From Mucilaginibacter sp. PAMB04168 (GTDB lineage Bacteria > Bacteroidota > Bacteroidia > Sphingobacteriales > Sphingobacteriaceae): a stretch of 64,000 nucleotides of DNA. The number at the start of each line of letters is the position of its first letter. Position 1 is the first letter of the stretch. Below are positions 52,105 to 61,260 of this stretch, piece by piece. The notes below the pieces were generated by a model, which worked only from the letters and a program-made list of their open reading frames with translations, made no database searches and was not told the origin of the DNA. The translations under genes and the position numbers were made by a program. The stretch lies in NCBI RefSeq assembly GCF_039634365.2, contig NZ_CP155079.2:4960001-5024000 (forward strand). The letters are read 5' to 3'.

Positions 52105-53655
52105 TTGATAAAAGAATTAATTATCGATTCATCCCCTAGCGGGGCAACTATTGCCCTGTTACAGGATAAACAACTCGTCGAACTTCATAAAGAGCAAATT
52201 TCCAATAATTATACCGTTGGGGATATTTACCTGGGCCGTGTTAAAAAAATTATGCCCGGGCTTAATGCTGCTTTTATTGATGTAGGCTACGAGAAGGATG
52301 CGTTTTTGCACTACCTGGATCTTGGTCCGCAAGTGCAAAGCCTGCTCAAATTAACCAAACAGGTACGTGGGGGTAGTTACCAAACCAAATTGCTGGATGA
52401 TTTAAAGCTGGAAGCTGACATCAACAAATCGGGTAAGATATCTGAAGTGTTGACCAAGAACCAGTTAATACCGGTGCAAATTGCTAAAGAGCCTATCTCA
52501 ACAAAAGGCCCGAGGCTGAGCTCCGATCTATCTATTGCCGGCCGCTATGTAGTATTGGTGCCGTTCTCTGAAACCATCTCTATCTCTAAAAAGATAAAGA
52601 GTAATACAGAGCGCACGCGCCTGCGCAAAATTGTGGAAGGTATTAAACCGGCAAATTTTGGTGTAATTATCCGTACGGTATCAGAAGGTAAGGGGGTAAC
52701 CGAAATGCAAAAGGACCTGCTTGATCTGATATCCAAGTGGGAATCTTTCATGACGAGGTTACCGGCAACTGATCCTTCAAAAAAGGTATTAGGTGAAATT
52801 GACCGTACATCGACCCTACTGAGGGATATATTAAACGCTGATTTTCAGCACATTCATGTAAACGAACCTTCCATATTCGAAGAAATCCGTTCATATGTAC
52901 ATGATATATCGCCTGATTTGGAAAACATCGTTCGCCTGCATAAGCACCGCGATCCGATATTTGAGCATTATGGAATTGAGAAGCAGATTAAATCTGCATT
53001 CGGGAAAACCGTAAATCTGGCTGGTGGTGCCTACCTGGTTATTGAGCACACTGAAGCCTTGCACGTAATTGACGTAAATAGCGGCAACAGAACGGCAAAC
53101 AAAGAAAACCAGGAAGATAATGCCTTTCAGGTAAACAAAGAGGCTGCCCGCGAGATTGCACGCCAGCTGCGTTTGCGCGATATGGGTGGTATTGTGGTAG
53201 TCGATTTTATTGACATGCACAAGCCCAACAACCGCAAAGAGCTGTTTGACTATCTGCGCGACGAGATGGCACATGACCGGGCCAAGCACACTATTTTGCC
53301 ACCGAGTAAGTTTGGTTTAGTGCAAATAACCCGTCAGCGGGTGCGGCCGGAGATGAACATTGTGACCAACGAGGTTTGCCCAACCTGCCACGGCACCGGG
53401 GCCATCAGGCCAACTATTTTGTTGCTGGATGATATTGAAAACAATTTCAATTACATCCTGGTAGAACAGAATGAGAAAAGCATTACGCTTTGTGTACACC
53501 CGTACATTGAAGCTTATATTAAGAAAGGCCTCATAAGCCGACAAATGAAATGGTACTTTAAATACGGCCAGTGGATTAAAGTAAAAGCAAACTCGTCATA
53601 CCAAATTACCGAGTTTCACTTTATGAACGCTAAGGACGAAGAAATTAAACTATAA
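52105..53655 (+). CDS. rng: Ribonuclease G/E family endoribonuclease
   Basis: The protein has 516 residues and starts with TTG at 52105; the only nearby ATG runs at once into a stop, and the TTG gives the family start IKELIIDSS. The order is an S1 RNA-binding domain (about 35-130, VGDIYLGRVKKIMPGLNAAFIDVGYEKDAFLH), the RNase H-like and catalytic part with Asp residues in VIDVNSGN and VVDFIDM, and the zinc-link CPTCHGTG that joins subunits. It cleaves single-stranded A/U-rich RNA in rRNA maturation and mRNA decay. The length is that of RNase G, without RNase E's C-terminal scaffold. Confidence 0.95.
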   Translation: MIKELIIDSSPSGATIALLQDKQLVELHKEQISNNYTVGDIYLGRVKKIMPGLNAAFIDVGYEKDAFLHYLDLGPQVQSLLKLTKQVRGGSYQTKLLDDLKLEADINKSGKISEVLTKNQLIPVQIAKEPISTKGPRLSSDLSIAGRYVVLVPFSETISISKKIKSNTERTRLRKIVEGIKPANFGVIIRTVSEGKGVTEMQKDLLDLISKWESFMTRLPATDPSKKVLGEIDRTSTLLRDILNADFQHIHVNEPSIFEEIRSYVHDISPDLENIVRLHKHRDPIFEHYGIEKQIKSAFGKTVNLAGGAYLVIEHTEALHVIDVNSGNRTANKENQEDNAFQVNKEAAREIARQLRLRDMGGIVVVDFIDMHKPNNRKELFDYLRDEMAHDRAKHTILPPSKFGLVQITRQRVRPEMNIVTNEVCPTCHGTGAIRPTILLLDDIENNFNYILVEQNEKSITLCVHPYIEAYIKKGLISRQMKWYFKYGQWIKVKANSSYQITEFHFMNAKDEEIKL

Positions 53656-53695
53656 TTTCTGAATTCGGATCTTAGATTCCGGATTTACATTAAAT

Positions 53696-53736
53696 AAAGC
53701 AGGTTCCGCGAACGGGTGGACCTGCTTTGTTTGTTT
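53696..53736 (+). terminator. Intrinsic terminator after RNase G
   Basis: A 9-bp stem AAAGCAGGT/ACCTGCTTT (53696-53704 with 53720-53728) is followed by GTTTGTTTT. Confidence 0.85.
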
Positions 53737-53821
53737 TACACCAACCTAACTAAATATATTAGCATTTTCGTATCTTTACCTTAAATCCAAAGTCAAACAC
53801 CTGACTTTCGAACTCCAATAA

Positions 53822-55264
53822 ATGGCTAAAACAAAATCAGCATATTTTTGCCAGAGCTGTGGCTATGAATCGCCTAAGTGGCTGGGTAAGTGCCCTTCAT
53901 GCAACCAATGGAATACGTTTGTAGAAGAAGTGGTAGAAAAACCACACGCAGCGGCATCTAACTGGAAAAGCAGCAATAGTGCTCCTGGTTCGGGCTCAAC
54001 TTCATTGCAGCGTGCCAACAAGGCGGTGTCGGTAAGCAACATCAGCTTCAATGAAGAGCATCGCATACTTGCGCCCGATAAAGAATTGAACCGTGTATTG
54101 GGCGGCGGTATTGTGGCTGGCTCGCTTATACTAATTGGCGGCGAACCCGGCATTGGCAAATCGACACTCATGCTGCAACTGGCTTTAAGCATGCCTGCAG
54201 CCAAGGTGCTTTATGTATCGGGCGAAGAAAGTGACCGTCAGATTAAAATGCGGGCTGAAAGAATAACACCACCCCAGCAATATAAGGCTGCAGAAGCAGG
54301 CATGGGCTGTTTTATCCTCACTGAAACCTCAACACAGAATATATTCAAACAGATTGAGCAGCTACAGCCCGACCTGGTAATTGTAGACTCCATCCAAACA
54401 CTATACTCGGCGCATATCGAATCTACGGCAGGTAGCGTGTCACAGGTTCGGGAGTGTACAGCGGAGCTGCTTCGCTTTGCTAAGGAGAGCTCTACGCCCG
54501 TATTCCTGATTGGACATATTACCAAGGACGGCATGATTGCAGGGCCTAAAATACTGGAACATATGGTAGATACCGTATTGCAGTTTGAAGGCGACAGACA
54601 CCACGTTTACCGCATCCTGCGGTCTATAAAGAACCGTTTTGGGTCGGCGTCCGAGCTGGGTATTTACGAAATGCTTGGAGCTGGTTTGCGCGAGGTGTCT
54701 AACCCGTCGGAAATCTTACTATCACAGCGGGATGAAGCTTTAAGCGGCATAACCATCAGCGCTACATTAGAGGGCTTGCGGCCCATGTTGATTGAAACGC
54801 AGGCACTGGTGAGCACTTCGGCTTACGGAACACCTCAACGTTCGGCTACAGGCTTTGATACGAGACGGATGAACATGCTGTTAGCCGTGCTGGAGAAACG
54901 CTGTGGCTTCAGGCTGGGCACTAAAGACGTTTTCCTGAACATTACGGGCGGCATACGGGTTGAGGACCCCGCTATTGACCTTGGCCTGGCTGCGGCTATT
55001 ATCTCCTCGCACGAGGATATGCCCATTTCATCCAAAACCTGCTTTGCAGGCGAGTTAGGTCTATCGGGCGAAATAAGGGCCGTTAACCGTATCGAGCAGC
55101 GTATTGCCGAAGCCCAAAAGCTTGGCTTTGAGCAAATTTTTATTTCCAAGTACAATTTACCCTCAGGTAAAAAAGACAAGAATCAGTTGGATCTGTCGCA
55201 CTACAAAATTGAGATCAAAGCGGTAAGCCGGATAGAGGAAGTGTTCGGCCTGTTGTTTGGATAA
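53822..55264 (+). CDS. radA: DNA repair protein RadA
   Basis: The protein has 480 residues. The N-terminal zinc finger C-x2-C...C-x2-C (CQSCGYESPKWLGKCPSC) leads to a RecA-like ATPase with the Walker A loop GGEPGIGKST and the diagnostic KNRFG motif. The C-terminal Lon-like domain (GGIRVEDPAIDLGLAAAII) completes the family. It helps process recombination intermediates by branch migration. A near-perfect -7 element (TATCTTTA, 53771-53778) lies about 45 bases upstream. Confidence 0.97.
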   Translation: MAKTKSAYFCQSCGYESPKWLGKCPSCNQWNTFVEEVVEKPHAAASNWKSSNSAPGSGSTSLQRANKAVSVSNISFNEEHRILAPDKELNRVLGGGIVAGSLILIGGEPGIGKSTLMLQLALSMPAAKVLYVSGEESDRQIKMRAERITPPQQYKAAEAGMGCFILTETSTQNIFKQIEQLQPDLVIVDSIQTLYSAHIESTAGSVSQVRECTAELLRFAKESSTPVFLIGHITKDGMIAGPKILEHMVDTVLQFEGDRHHVYRILRSIKNRFGSASELGIYEMLGAGLREVSNPSEILLSQRDEALSGITISATLEGLRPMLIETQALVSTSAYGTPQRSATGFDTRRMNMLLAVLEKRCGFRLGTKDVFLNITGGIRVEDPAIDLGLAAAIISSHEDMPISSKTCFAGELGLSGEIRAVNRIEQRIAEAQKLGFEQIFISKYNLPSGKKDKNQLDLSHYKIEIKAVSRIEEVFGLLFG

Positions 55265-55460
55265 TTGCGAGGTTTCGGGGTTGGATAAAAATCAGGGCGC
55301 TACATTGTTTTGCTAAACTTGCAAGTGTCGCGTCATGAAACACATTCTTTGCCTCGATGGATGCCATCTCGAATAGTAGATCTGTACCGAACCCGAAAGG
55401 CTTTCTCCTTATGAGATTCTCTTTATCACTGGAAAAAATGCGCTGTATTTTACACAAGAG

Positions 55461-55490
55461 AATTGGCTATGGCAAAATCAATAGCCAATT
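55461..55490. repeat. 10-bp perfect inverted repeat
   Basis: AATTGGCTAT (55461-55470) and ATAGCCAATT (55481-55490) form a stem with a 10-base loop. It is followed by TTCC; it may be a weak terminator on the plus strand, about 200 bases after radA. Confidence 0.5.
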
Positions 55491-55593
55491 TTCCATTCAC
55501 AACTATCGCGAGCGGTCTTGTTCTATTGGCATTTAAGCACATCAAAAAAAGATTTCGCTCATATGCCCGAAATTATCAGGAAGGCACTGTTGC

Positions 55594-55634
55594 TATATAA
55601 AAGTAGCCCGGCAATGCCGGGCTACTTTTATATA
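55594..55634. terminator. 19-bp perfect hairpin (bidirectional terminator)
   Basis: TATATAAAAGTAGCCCGGC (55594-55612) pairs with every base of 55616-55634 around a three-base loop. Its GC core and AT-rich ends make it a terminator in both directions; it lies 166 bases past the NHL gene stop on the minus strand and 330 past radA. Confidence 0.75.
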
Positions 55635-55799
55635 GGATTGTTGTCTCAAACCGAAGTTAAATATCCTGTTCATCGTGCAGAATATAATGCTTGTCAGGTT
55701 CAATCAAGATTTTGCTTACGCTCGAAATAACCGGACTGGCTTATAAAAATGCTTTTAAAACTGTACTTGCCCTGCGTTTTTCATCAGCCATATATCTTC

Positions 55800-57149
55800 T
55801 TATTGTATAACTACCTTACGGATGCGATGGTTATTATAGTCGGCTACGTAAAGGGTTTTATTGGCACCTACGGCTATACCCGCAGGACCGGCAAATAAAG
55901 CCGTTGCTTTGCTGCCATCTAAAAAGCCTGATGTTTCTGTTTTACCGGCCAAGGTATATAAAACGTTCTGGCTGCTGATTAACATGACACGGCCGCTTTG
56001 GTCGGTTATATAAATATTATTTTGTGCATCAACGGCTATACCCGTCGGTACGTTTAATAAAGCAGTTGTTATGCTGTTACCTATCAGCGTACTTACTACG
56101 CCGGCTGAGGTTACTTTGCGAATAGCATAGTTATTCTGGTCGGTTACATACAAGTTGCCGGTTGCATCCAGCGCTACGCCTGCCGGGCGGTTAAATACGG
56201 CTGTTGTACCATCGCCATTGGTAAAGCCGTTAGCCCCGGTGCCCGCTAATGTACTTACTACGCCGGCTGAGGTGATTTTACGAATGCGGTTATTGTTACG
56301 ATCGGCTACGTAAACATTGCCAACACCATCAACCGCTATACCCTGCGGCGAATTAAAGGTAGCAGCGCTCCCTGTTCCGTTTGATGCGCCTACCGTACCG
56401 TTGCCAGCCAGTACAGTTACTGTACCAGCCTGCGTTATTTTGTAAATAGCATTGTTACCTTGGTCGGCTACGTAAACATTGCCGGAGCCGTCAACAGCGA
56501 TGCCCTGAGGGCTATAAAACTGCGCTTCTGTAGTTGCATTTCCACCCGAAAAGCCCAGTGTGCCCTTACCTGCAAAAGTACTTACTATGCCTGCCGGCGT
56601 GATCTTGCGGATCAGGTGATTAAAGGAGTCGGTTACGTATACGTTGCCTTGTGCATCCACCGCAGTACCTTGCGGACTATTAAACGAAGCATTTATAGCA
56701 GCGCCGTTTGTCAATCCAGGCGTACCGTTGCCAGCCAGCGTGGTTACATTAACCGTAGTATCGGCAGTACCGGTACTGGTTTTAAACGTTACCAAATTGC
56801 CATAGCCGGTACCCGCGTCATTTTGTACGTATGAACGCAGATAGTAGGTAGTATTGGGTGTTAAACCAGTTAAGGCACTTTTGAATACTGCTTTACCACC
56901 ATCACTGGTTTTAGAGTCAGAAATGGTAGGGTTTTGATTGCTCGCGCTCCAGCAAACACCTGATGCAGTTATGCTAATTGCACTTCCCATATTGGTAACC
57001 GCACCTCCGCTTAGCGCAGTAGATGATGTAAGGTAAGCAATTACCGGTGTAGTTTCGGCTGTTGGCGCTACTATGGCGGTTTCCTGGCTATCCTTATGGC
57101 AGCTTGCGGCCACCAAAGCCAGGCCAAGCAAACCGGCATAAGCTTTCAT
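55800..57149 (-). CDS. NHL-repeat lipoprotein
   Basis: The protein has 449 residues from the ATG at 57147-57149, where MKAYAGLLGLALVAASC is a lipoprotein signal; an upstream start adds 11 residues. After a short linker comes a fibronectin-type-III-like domain (about 30-120, TPVIAYLTSSTALSGGAVTN). Then come NHL repeats (ASFNSPQGTAVDAQGNVYVTD-like, six or so blades, with recurring NHLIRKITPAG and GIAVDGxGNVYVAD elements). NHL propellers bind proteins or ligands; the partner is unknown. It is anchored to the outer or inner membrane by lipid. Confidence 0.88.
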   Translation of the reverse strand: MKAYAGLLGLALVAASCHKDSQETAIVAPTAETTPVIAYLTSSTALSGGAVTNMGSAISITASGVCWSASNQNPTISDSKTSDGGKAVFKSALTGLTPNTTYYLRSYVQNDAGTGYGNLVTFKTSTGTADTTVNVTTLAGNGTPGLTNGAAINASFNSPQGTAVDAQGNVYVTDSFNHLIRKITPAGIVSTFAGKGTLGFSGGNATTEAQFYSPQGIAVDGSGNVYVADQGNNAIYKITQAGTVTVLAGNGTVGASNGTGSAATFNSPQGIAVDGVGNVYVADRNNNRIRKITSAGVVSTLAGTGANGFTNGDGTTAVFNRPAGVALDATGNLYVTDQNNYAIRKVTSAGVVSTLIGNSITTALLNVPTGIAVDAQNNIYITDQSGRVMLISSQNVLYTLAGKTETSGFLDGSKATALFAGPAGIAVGANKTLYVADYNNHRIRKVVIQ

Positions 57150-57475
57150 TTTAAATAGTAGAGATTGTTTCAACATCATCATCGTTTATATCGTCAATAT
57201 TTAAATTTAATAGTGCTTTTACCCGTACGGTGGCGGCTGGTCTTTTATAACATTAAGATAAATAAAAAGCCGGAGTAAGCCGCATTATAGTTAATGCGGC
57301 AATATGCTGCAAATAAACAAACCGTACGCGGCATTGCGTAAACATAAGTGTTAAATTTTGTTAACACGCTGCACTTAGCCAATTGCTTTGTAAAAACGCT
57401 GTAATATCAAAGCGATAACCTAATTGTCCGAAACCATGACAACCAATTATTGTTGTTTTGAAGAGGTTAATTTAA

Positions 57476-57946
57476 ATGAGATACGTTGTATACAGTCTGT
57501 TCATCCTGCTCATTACATCATTAAACGTAAATGGGCAAAATCGAACACCACTACCACATGGGATGGTGTTTGGCAACAAGCCGAGTACGGTGAGCCTGAT
57601 GCCGGCATCGGAGCTGGAAAGCTTTATGGGCAAACGCACGCGTACCAGCGCTGCTATTATAGGTAAGGTAGTTAAAGTAACGCACGAAAAAGGCGGCTGG
57701 TTTACTCTTGATGCCGGTAACGGCCGCACTATCAGTGCGCGCTTCCGGAATTACAAAGTTGTTCTGCCATCGGCTATTAAAGGCCGTGAGGTTATAATAT
57801 CGGGTATAGCCACCAAGCAATTTATAGCCGATGACCAGCAGCAACTGGCCGGCGATACCGTTGTTGGCAAAAAGCAGCATAACGTTAAAACAGATCCTAA
57901 ACGGCGGTTGCTGTTTGAGGTGTATGGATTAATGGTGAATAAGTAA
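57476..57946 (+). CDS. DUF4920-like secreted protein
   Basis: The protein has 156 residues with a signal peptide (LFILLITSLNVNGQ). The mature part has the features of the DUF4920 family, a small OB-fold-like domain found in Bacteroidota and proteobacteria: IIGKVVKVTHEKGGWFTLDAG and IKGREVIISGIATKQFIAD. Its role is unknown. It diverges from the NHL lipoprotein gene. Confidence 0.65.
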   Translation: MRYVVYSLFILLITSLNVNGQNRTPLPHGMVFGNKPSTVSLMPASELESFMGKRTRTSAAIIGKVVKVTHEKGGWFTLDAGNGRTISARFRNYKVVLPSAIKGREVIISGIATKQFIADDQQQLAGDTVVGKKQHNVKTDPKRRLLFEVYGLMVNK

Positions 57947-57979
57947 AACCGGATTTAAAGCATAGCACTTTAATCGTTC

Positions 57980-58138
57980 TTGTTTTGTGAGTATTCGACA
58001 ACTTTCGACAATGGCGACTTAGACAAAGACGGTGTTCCGAACGATGACAGTTATTTTATTGACAACAAGAGAGATTGGAGAACATTGGTAAATATTCAAA
58101 GATCTTCTCAAAAGGCAGTTATCCTTTTGCGCACTTGA
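57980..58138 (+). pseudogene. Possible remnant of a calcium-binding (TSP3-like) gene
   Basis: A 52-codon frame starting at TTG 57980 encodes TFDNGDLDKDGVPNDDSYFI near its middle. The DxDKDGVPNDD pattern is that of a thrombospondin type 3 calcium-binding repeat. There is no proper start or ribosome-binding site and no partner repeats, so it looks like a gene fragment; it may be chance. Confidence 0.25.
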
Positions 58139-58156
58139 AATTTTTTCCTCGTAAAA

Positions 58157-58186
58157 AAGGACAAAGAATTTTCATCCTTTGTCCTT
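58157..58186 (-). terminator. Terminator of carB
   Basis: A perfect 10-bp stem AAGGACAAAG/CTTTGTCCTT (58157-58166 with 58177-58186). The A-run before it forms the U-tract on the minus strand, 27 bases past the carB stop. Confidence 0.85.
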
Positions 58187-58212
58187 AGTCAATTAGTCTT
58201 TTTATCTAAAGC

Positions 58213-61032
58213 TTACCTGCTCAAATACATTGATTTCTCTTTGTACAGGTGTCTGAAATAGGGGTCCTGTAGATCAGGGATAAAGCGGATGGCTTCTCCT
58301 GTCGATTTCATTTCGGGCCCTAACTCCTTGCTTACCTCAGGGAACTTATCGAATGAGAATACCGGTTCTTTAATGGCGTAGCCTTTCAGCTTGCGCTCAA
58401 TGTTGAAATCGGTAAGCTTGTTTACGCCCATCATTACCTTGGCTGCAATGTTGATGTAGGGTACATCATACGCCTTGGCAATAAACGGCACTGTACGGGA
58501 TGCACGCGGATTGGCTTCAATTACGTAAACCTTATCGTTCTTAATGGCAAACTGAATGTTTAGTAAACCTTTTACATTTAACGCCTTAGCTATCTTAACC
58601 GAGTACTCTTCCATTTGCTGCAGCACGGTTTCGGATAAATCAAACGGTGGCAACACGGCAAATGAATCGCCTGAGTGAATACCGGCGGGCTCAATATGCT
58701 CCATCATACCAATGATGTGTACATTCTCGCCATCGCATATCGAATCAGACTCGGCCTCTGCGGCACGATCCAGGAAGTGGTCAATAAGCACACGGTTACC
58801 TGGCAGCGCTTTTAACAGATTAACAACAGCACGTTCCAGGTCTTCGTCATTAATTACAATACTCATGCCCTGGCCGCCTAATACATAGCTCGGGCGTACC
58901 AATACAGGGTACCCTACCTGATGAGCTACTTCAATTGCCTCTTCGGCACTTTCGGCTACCCCATACAGCGGGTAAGGAATATCAAGGTCTTTCAACAGGT
59001 CAGAGAAACGGCCGCGGTCTTCGGCAATATCCATATCGTTGTAAGATGTACCAATGATCTTGATACCGTGCTCATGCAGCTTTTCAGCCATTTTAAGCGC
59101 AGTTTGGCCGCCTAGCTGCACAATCACACCTTCCGGTTTTTCCAATTCTATAATCTCACGTACATGCTCCCAAAACACCGGCTCAAAGTATAGCTTATCG
59201 GCCATGTTAAAGTCAGTTGATACCGTTTCGGGGTTACAGTTGATCATGATAGCCTCATAGCCCGACTCTTCGGCAGCTAACAAGCCATGCACACAACTGT
59301 AGTCAAACTCAATACCCTGTCCAATACGGTTAGGGCCGGAGCCTAATACAATGATTTTCTTTTTATCAGTTGGGACGGATTCATTCTCGCCCTCGTAGGT
59401 AGAGTAATAGTATGGCGTTTGAGCCTGAAACTCCGCAGCACAGGTATCTACCATTTTATAGACCCGGTTAATGCCTAGGGCCTTGCGGCGTTGGTAAACT
59501 TCTTCTTCGGTGGTGTTAACCCCTAATATCCAGGCAATCTGCACGTCTGAGAAACCTTTTTGCTTAACGGTAAGCAAAATATCTTCAGGAATGTTATTTA
59601 CCGAGTAGCGGCGCAGTTCGGCTTCCAGGTTCACTATTTCCTGTATTTGGTTTAAAAACCAGCGGTCTATCTTGGTGGCTTTGCGTACCGATTCAATTGG
59701 TACACCCAGGCTCAGTGCATCATATACGTGAAACAACCTGTCCCAGCTTGGATGCTCGAGGCTGTGCATGATCTCGTCCAGGTTGCGGCTCTGGCGGCCA
59801 TCGGCTCCTAAGCCTGCGCGACCTATCTCCAAACTCTGACAAGCTTTTTGCAGCGCTTCAATAAAGCTGCGGCCAATGCCCATTACCTCACCTACCGATT
59901 TCATTTGCAGGCCCAGCTCACGGTTGGCACCTTTAAACTTATCAAAGTTCCAGCGAGGAATTTTAACGATCACATAATCGAGCGTTGGTTCAAAATAAGC
60001 CGAGGTGGTTTTGGTGATCTGGTTCTCTACCTCATCCAAGTTGTAACCAATGGCCAGTTTGGCAGCAATTTTAGCAATTGGGTAACCTGTTGCTTTTGAG
60101 GCCAGGGCAGATGAACGCGATACCCGTGGGTTAATCTCGATAGCAATAATCTCCTCGTTAGCCGGGTTAACCGAAAATTGCACGTTACAACCACCGGCAA
60201 AATTACCAATGGCGCGCATCATCTTAATAGCCTGGTTGCGCATTTCCTGGTAGCAGCGGTCGCTCAGCGTCATGGCTGGAGCTACGGTTATTGAGTCGCC
60301 GGTGTGGATACCCATCGGGTCAAAGTTCTCTATAGAACAGATGATGATCACGTTATCGCGGTTATCACGCAGCAACTCCAGTTCGTATTCTTTCCAGCCC
60401 AACACGGCCTGCTCCACCAAAACCTCGTGCGTTGGCGATGCCTGTAAACCGCGGCTCAGGGCTGCATCAAAATCTTCTTTTTTGTGTACAAAGCCTGCGC
60501 CTTTACCACCCAGCGTATAGCTTGGGCGTATAACCAGCGGAAAGCCGATTTCCTGCGCAGCTTCTTTACCCTCTAAAAATGAGTTGGCAATTTTTGATTT
60601 GGCCACGCCTACGTTAATGTCGACCATTAACTGGCGGAAAGCCTCGCGGTTCTCTGTTTTTTCGATAGCGGCCACATCAACACCAACCACTTTAACGCCA
60701 TACTTCTCCCAAATACCACGCTCCGAAGCTTCAATACAAAGATTAAGCGCTGTTTGGCCGCCCATAGTAGGCAACACGGCATCTATGTGCTGTTCGCTCA
60801 GAATTTTTTCTAAACTTTCGCAGGTTAAAGGCAGCAGGTACACGTTATCGGCAATAACCTTATCGGTCATGATAGTTGCCGGATTGCTGTTGATAATGGA
60901 AACTTCAATGCCTTCGTCTTTCAACGAAAGCGCGGCTTGTGAACCGGCGTAGTCAAACTCGCAAGCCTGACCAATGATGATAGGGCCTGATCCGATAATC
61001 AGCACCGATTTTATGGAAGTATCTCTGGGCAT
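58213..61032 (-). CDS. carB: Carbamoyl-phosphate synthase large subunit
   Basis: The protein has 939 residues with the two tandem halves of CarB, each an ATP-grasp unit: SGPIIIGQACEFDYAGSQ begins the first and SGPNRIGQGIEFDYSCVH the second. ATP-binding loops (PSYTLGGKGAGFV, PSYVLGGQGMSIV) are present in both. It joins bicarbonate, ammonia (from the glutaminase subunit CarA, not in the window) and two ATP to carbamoyl phosphate for arginine and pyrimidines. It ends right after the second ATP-grasp unit, so the C-terminal MGS-like allosteric domain of the 1070-residue enterobacterial enzyme is absent, consistent with Bacteroidota relatives. Confidence 0.97.
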   Translation of the reverse strand: MPRDTSIKSVLIIGSGPIIIGQACEFDYAGSQAALSLKDEGIEVSIINSNPATIMTDKVIADNVYLLPLTCESLEKILSEQHIDAVLPTMGGQTALNLCIEASERGIWEKYGVKVVGVDVAAIEKTENREAFRQLMVDINVGVAKSKIANSFLEGKEAAQEIGFPLVIRPSYTLGGKGAGFVHKKEDFDAALSRGLQASPTHEVLVEQAVLGWKEYELELLRDNRDNVIIICSIENFDPMGIHTGDSITVAPAMTLSDRCYQEMRNQAIKMMRAIGNFAGGCNVQFSVNPANEEIIAIEINPRVSRSSALASKATGYPIAKIAAKLAIGYNLDEVENQITKTTSAYFEPTLDYVIVKIPRWNFDKFKGANRELGLQMKSVGEVMGIGRSFIEALQKACQSLEIGRAGLGADGRQSRNLDEIMHSLEHPSWDRLFHVYDALSLGVPIESVRKATKIDRWFLNQIQEIVNLEAELRRYSVNNIPEDILLTVKQKGFSDVQIAWILGVNTTEEEVYQRRKALGINRVYKMVDTCAAEFQAQTPYYYSTYEGENESVPTDKKKIIVLGSGPNRIGQGIEFDYSCVHGLLAAEESGYEAIMINCNPETVSTDFNMADKLYFEPVFWEHVREIIELEKPEGVIVQLGGQTALKMAEKLHEHGIKIIGTSYNDMDIAEDRGRFSDLLKDLDIPYPLYGVAESAEEAIEVAHQVGYPVLVRPSYVLGGQGMSIVINDEDLERAVVNLLKALPGNRVLIDHFLDRAAEAESDSICDGENVHIIGMMEHIEPAGIHSGDSFAVLPPFDLSETVLQQMEEYSVKIAKALNVKGLLNIQFAIKNDKVYVIEANPRASRTVPFIAKAYDVPYINIAAKVMMGVNKLTDFNIERKLKGYAIKEPVFSFDKFPEVSKELGPEMKSTGEAIRFIPDLQDPYFRHLYKEKSMYLSR

Positions 61033-61149
61033 AGTAGTATTTAGCTGTTATATGTTTAGTTCACAGTTAACGGTCATGGTTCATAGCGTTTTGCTACATC
61101 CTATGAACTATAAGCCATCAACCCTGCACCTCTAATTCTATGCGCTGAA

Positions 61150-61176
61150 AACAAAAAACCCGACTTCAGCGTCGGG
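61150..61176 (-). terminator. Terminator of the tandem TonB-C operon
   Basis: CCCGAC (61159-61164) pairs with GTCGGG (61171-61176), and the A-run at 61152-61158 is the U-tract on the minus strand. It lies about 85 bases past the stop of the second TonB-C gene, before carB starts. Confidence 0.8.
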
Positions 61177-61260
61177 ATGCAAAGATAGGAGAATATAAGG
61201 TATCTGTTTTAAAAATTTCACATTTAATATAAGCGCTCATTGACACGTTAACAAGTTAAC

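Larger units (their letters stand above)
55265..55799. other. Intergenic region with two hairpins and no gene
   Basis: This gap of about 535 bases between radA and an NHL protein gene holds no believable reading frame. It contains a 10-bp perfect hairpin (AATTGGCTAT/ATAGCCAATT, 55461-55490) and the 19-bp perfect hairpin listed separately. A small RNA or remnants could be here; nothing more can be supported. Confidence 0.55.

Noticed and set aside
55594..55634. The 19-bp perfect hairpin as an insertion-sequence end
   Set aside because: No transposase, target duplication or second copy is visible; a terminator explains it.
55800..57149. Repeated DNA inside the NHL gene, looking like a tandem-repeat or CRISPR array
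   Set aside because: The period and the recurring protein motif (GIAVDGxGNVYVAD) show these are blades of a propeller; there are no spacers of constant length between identical repeats.
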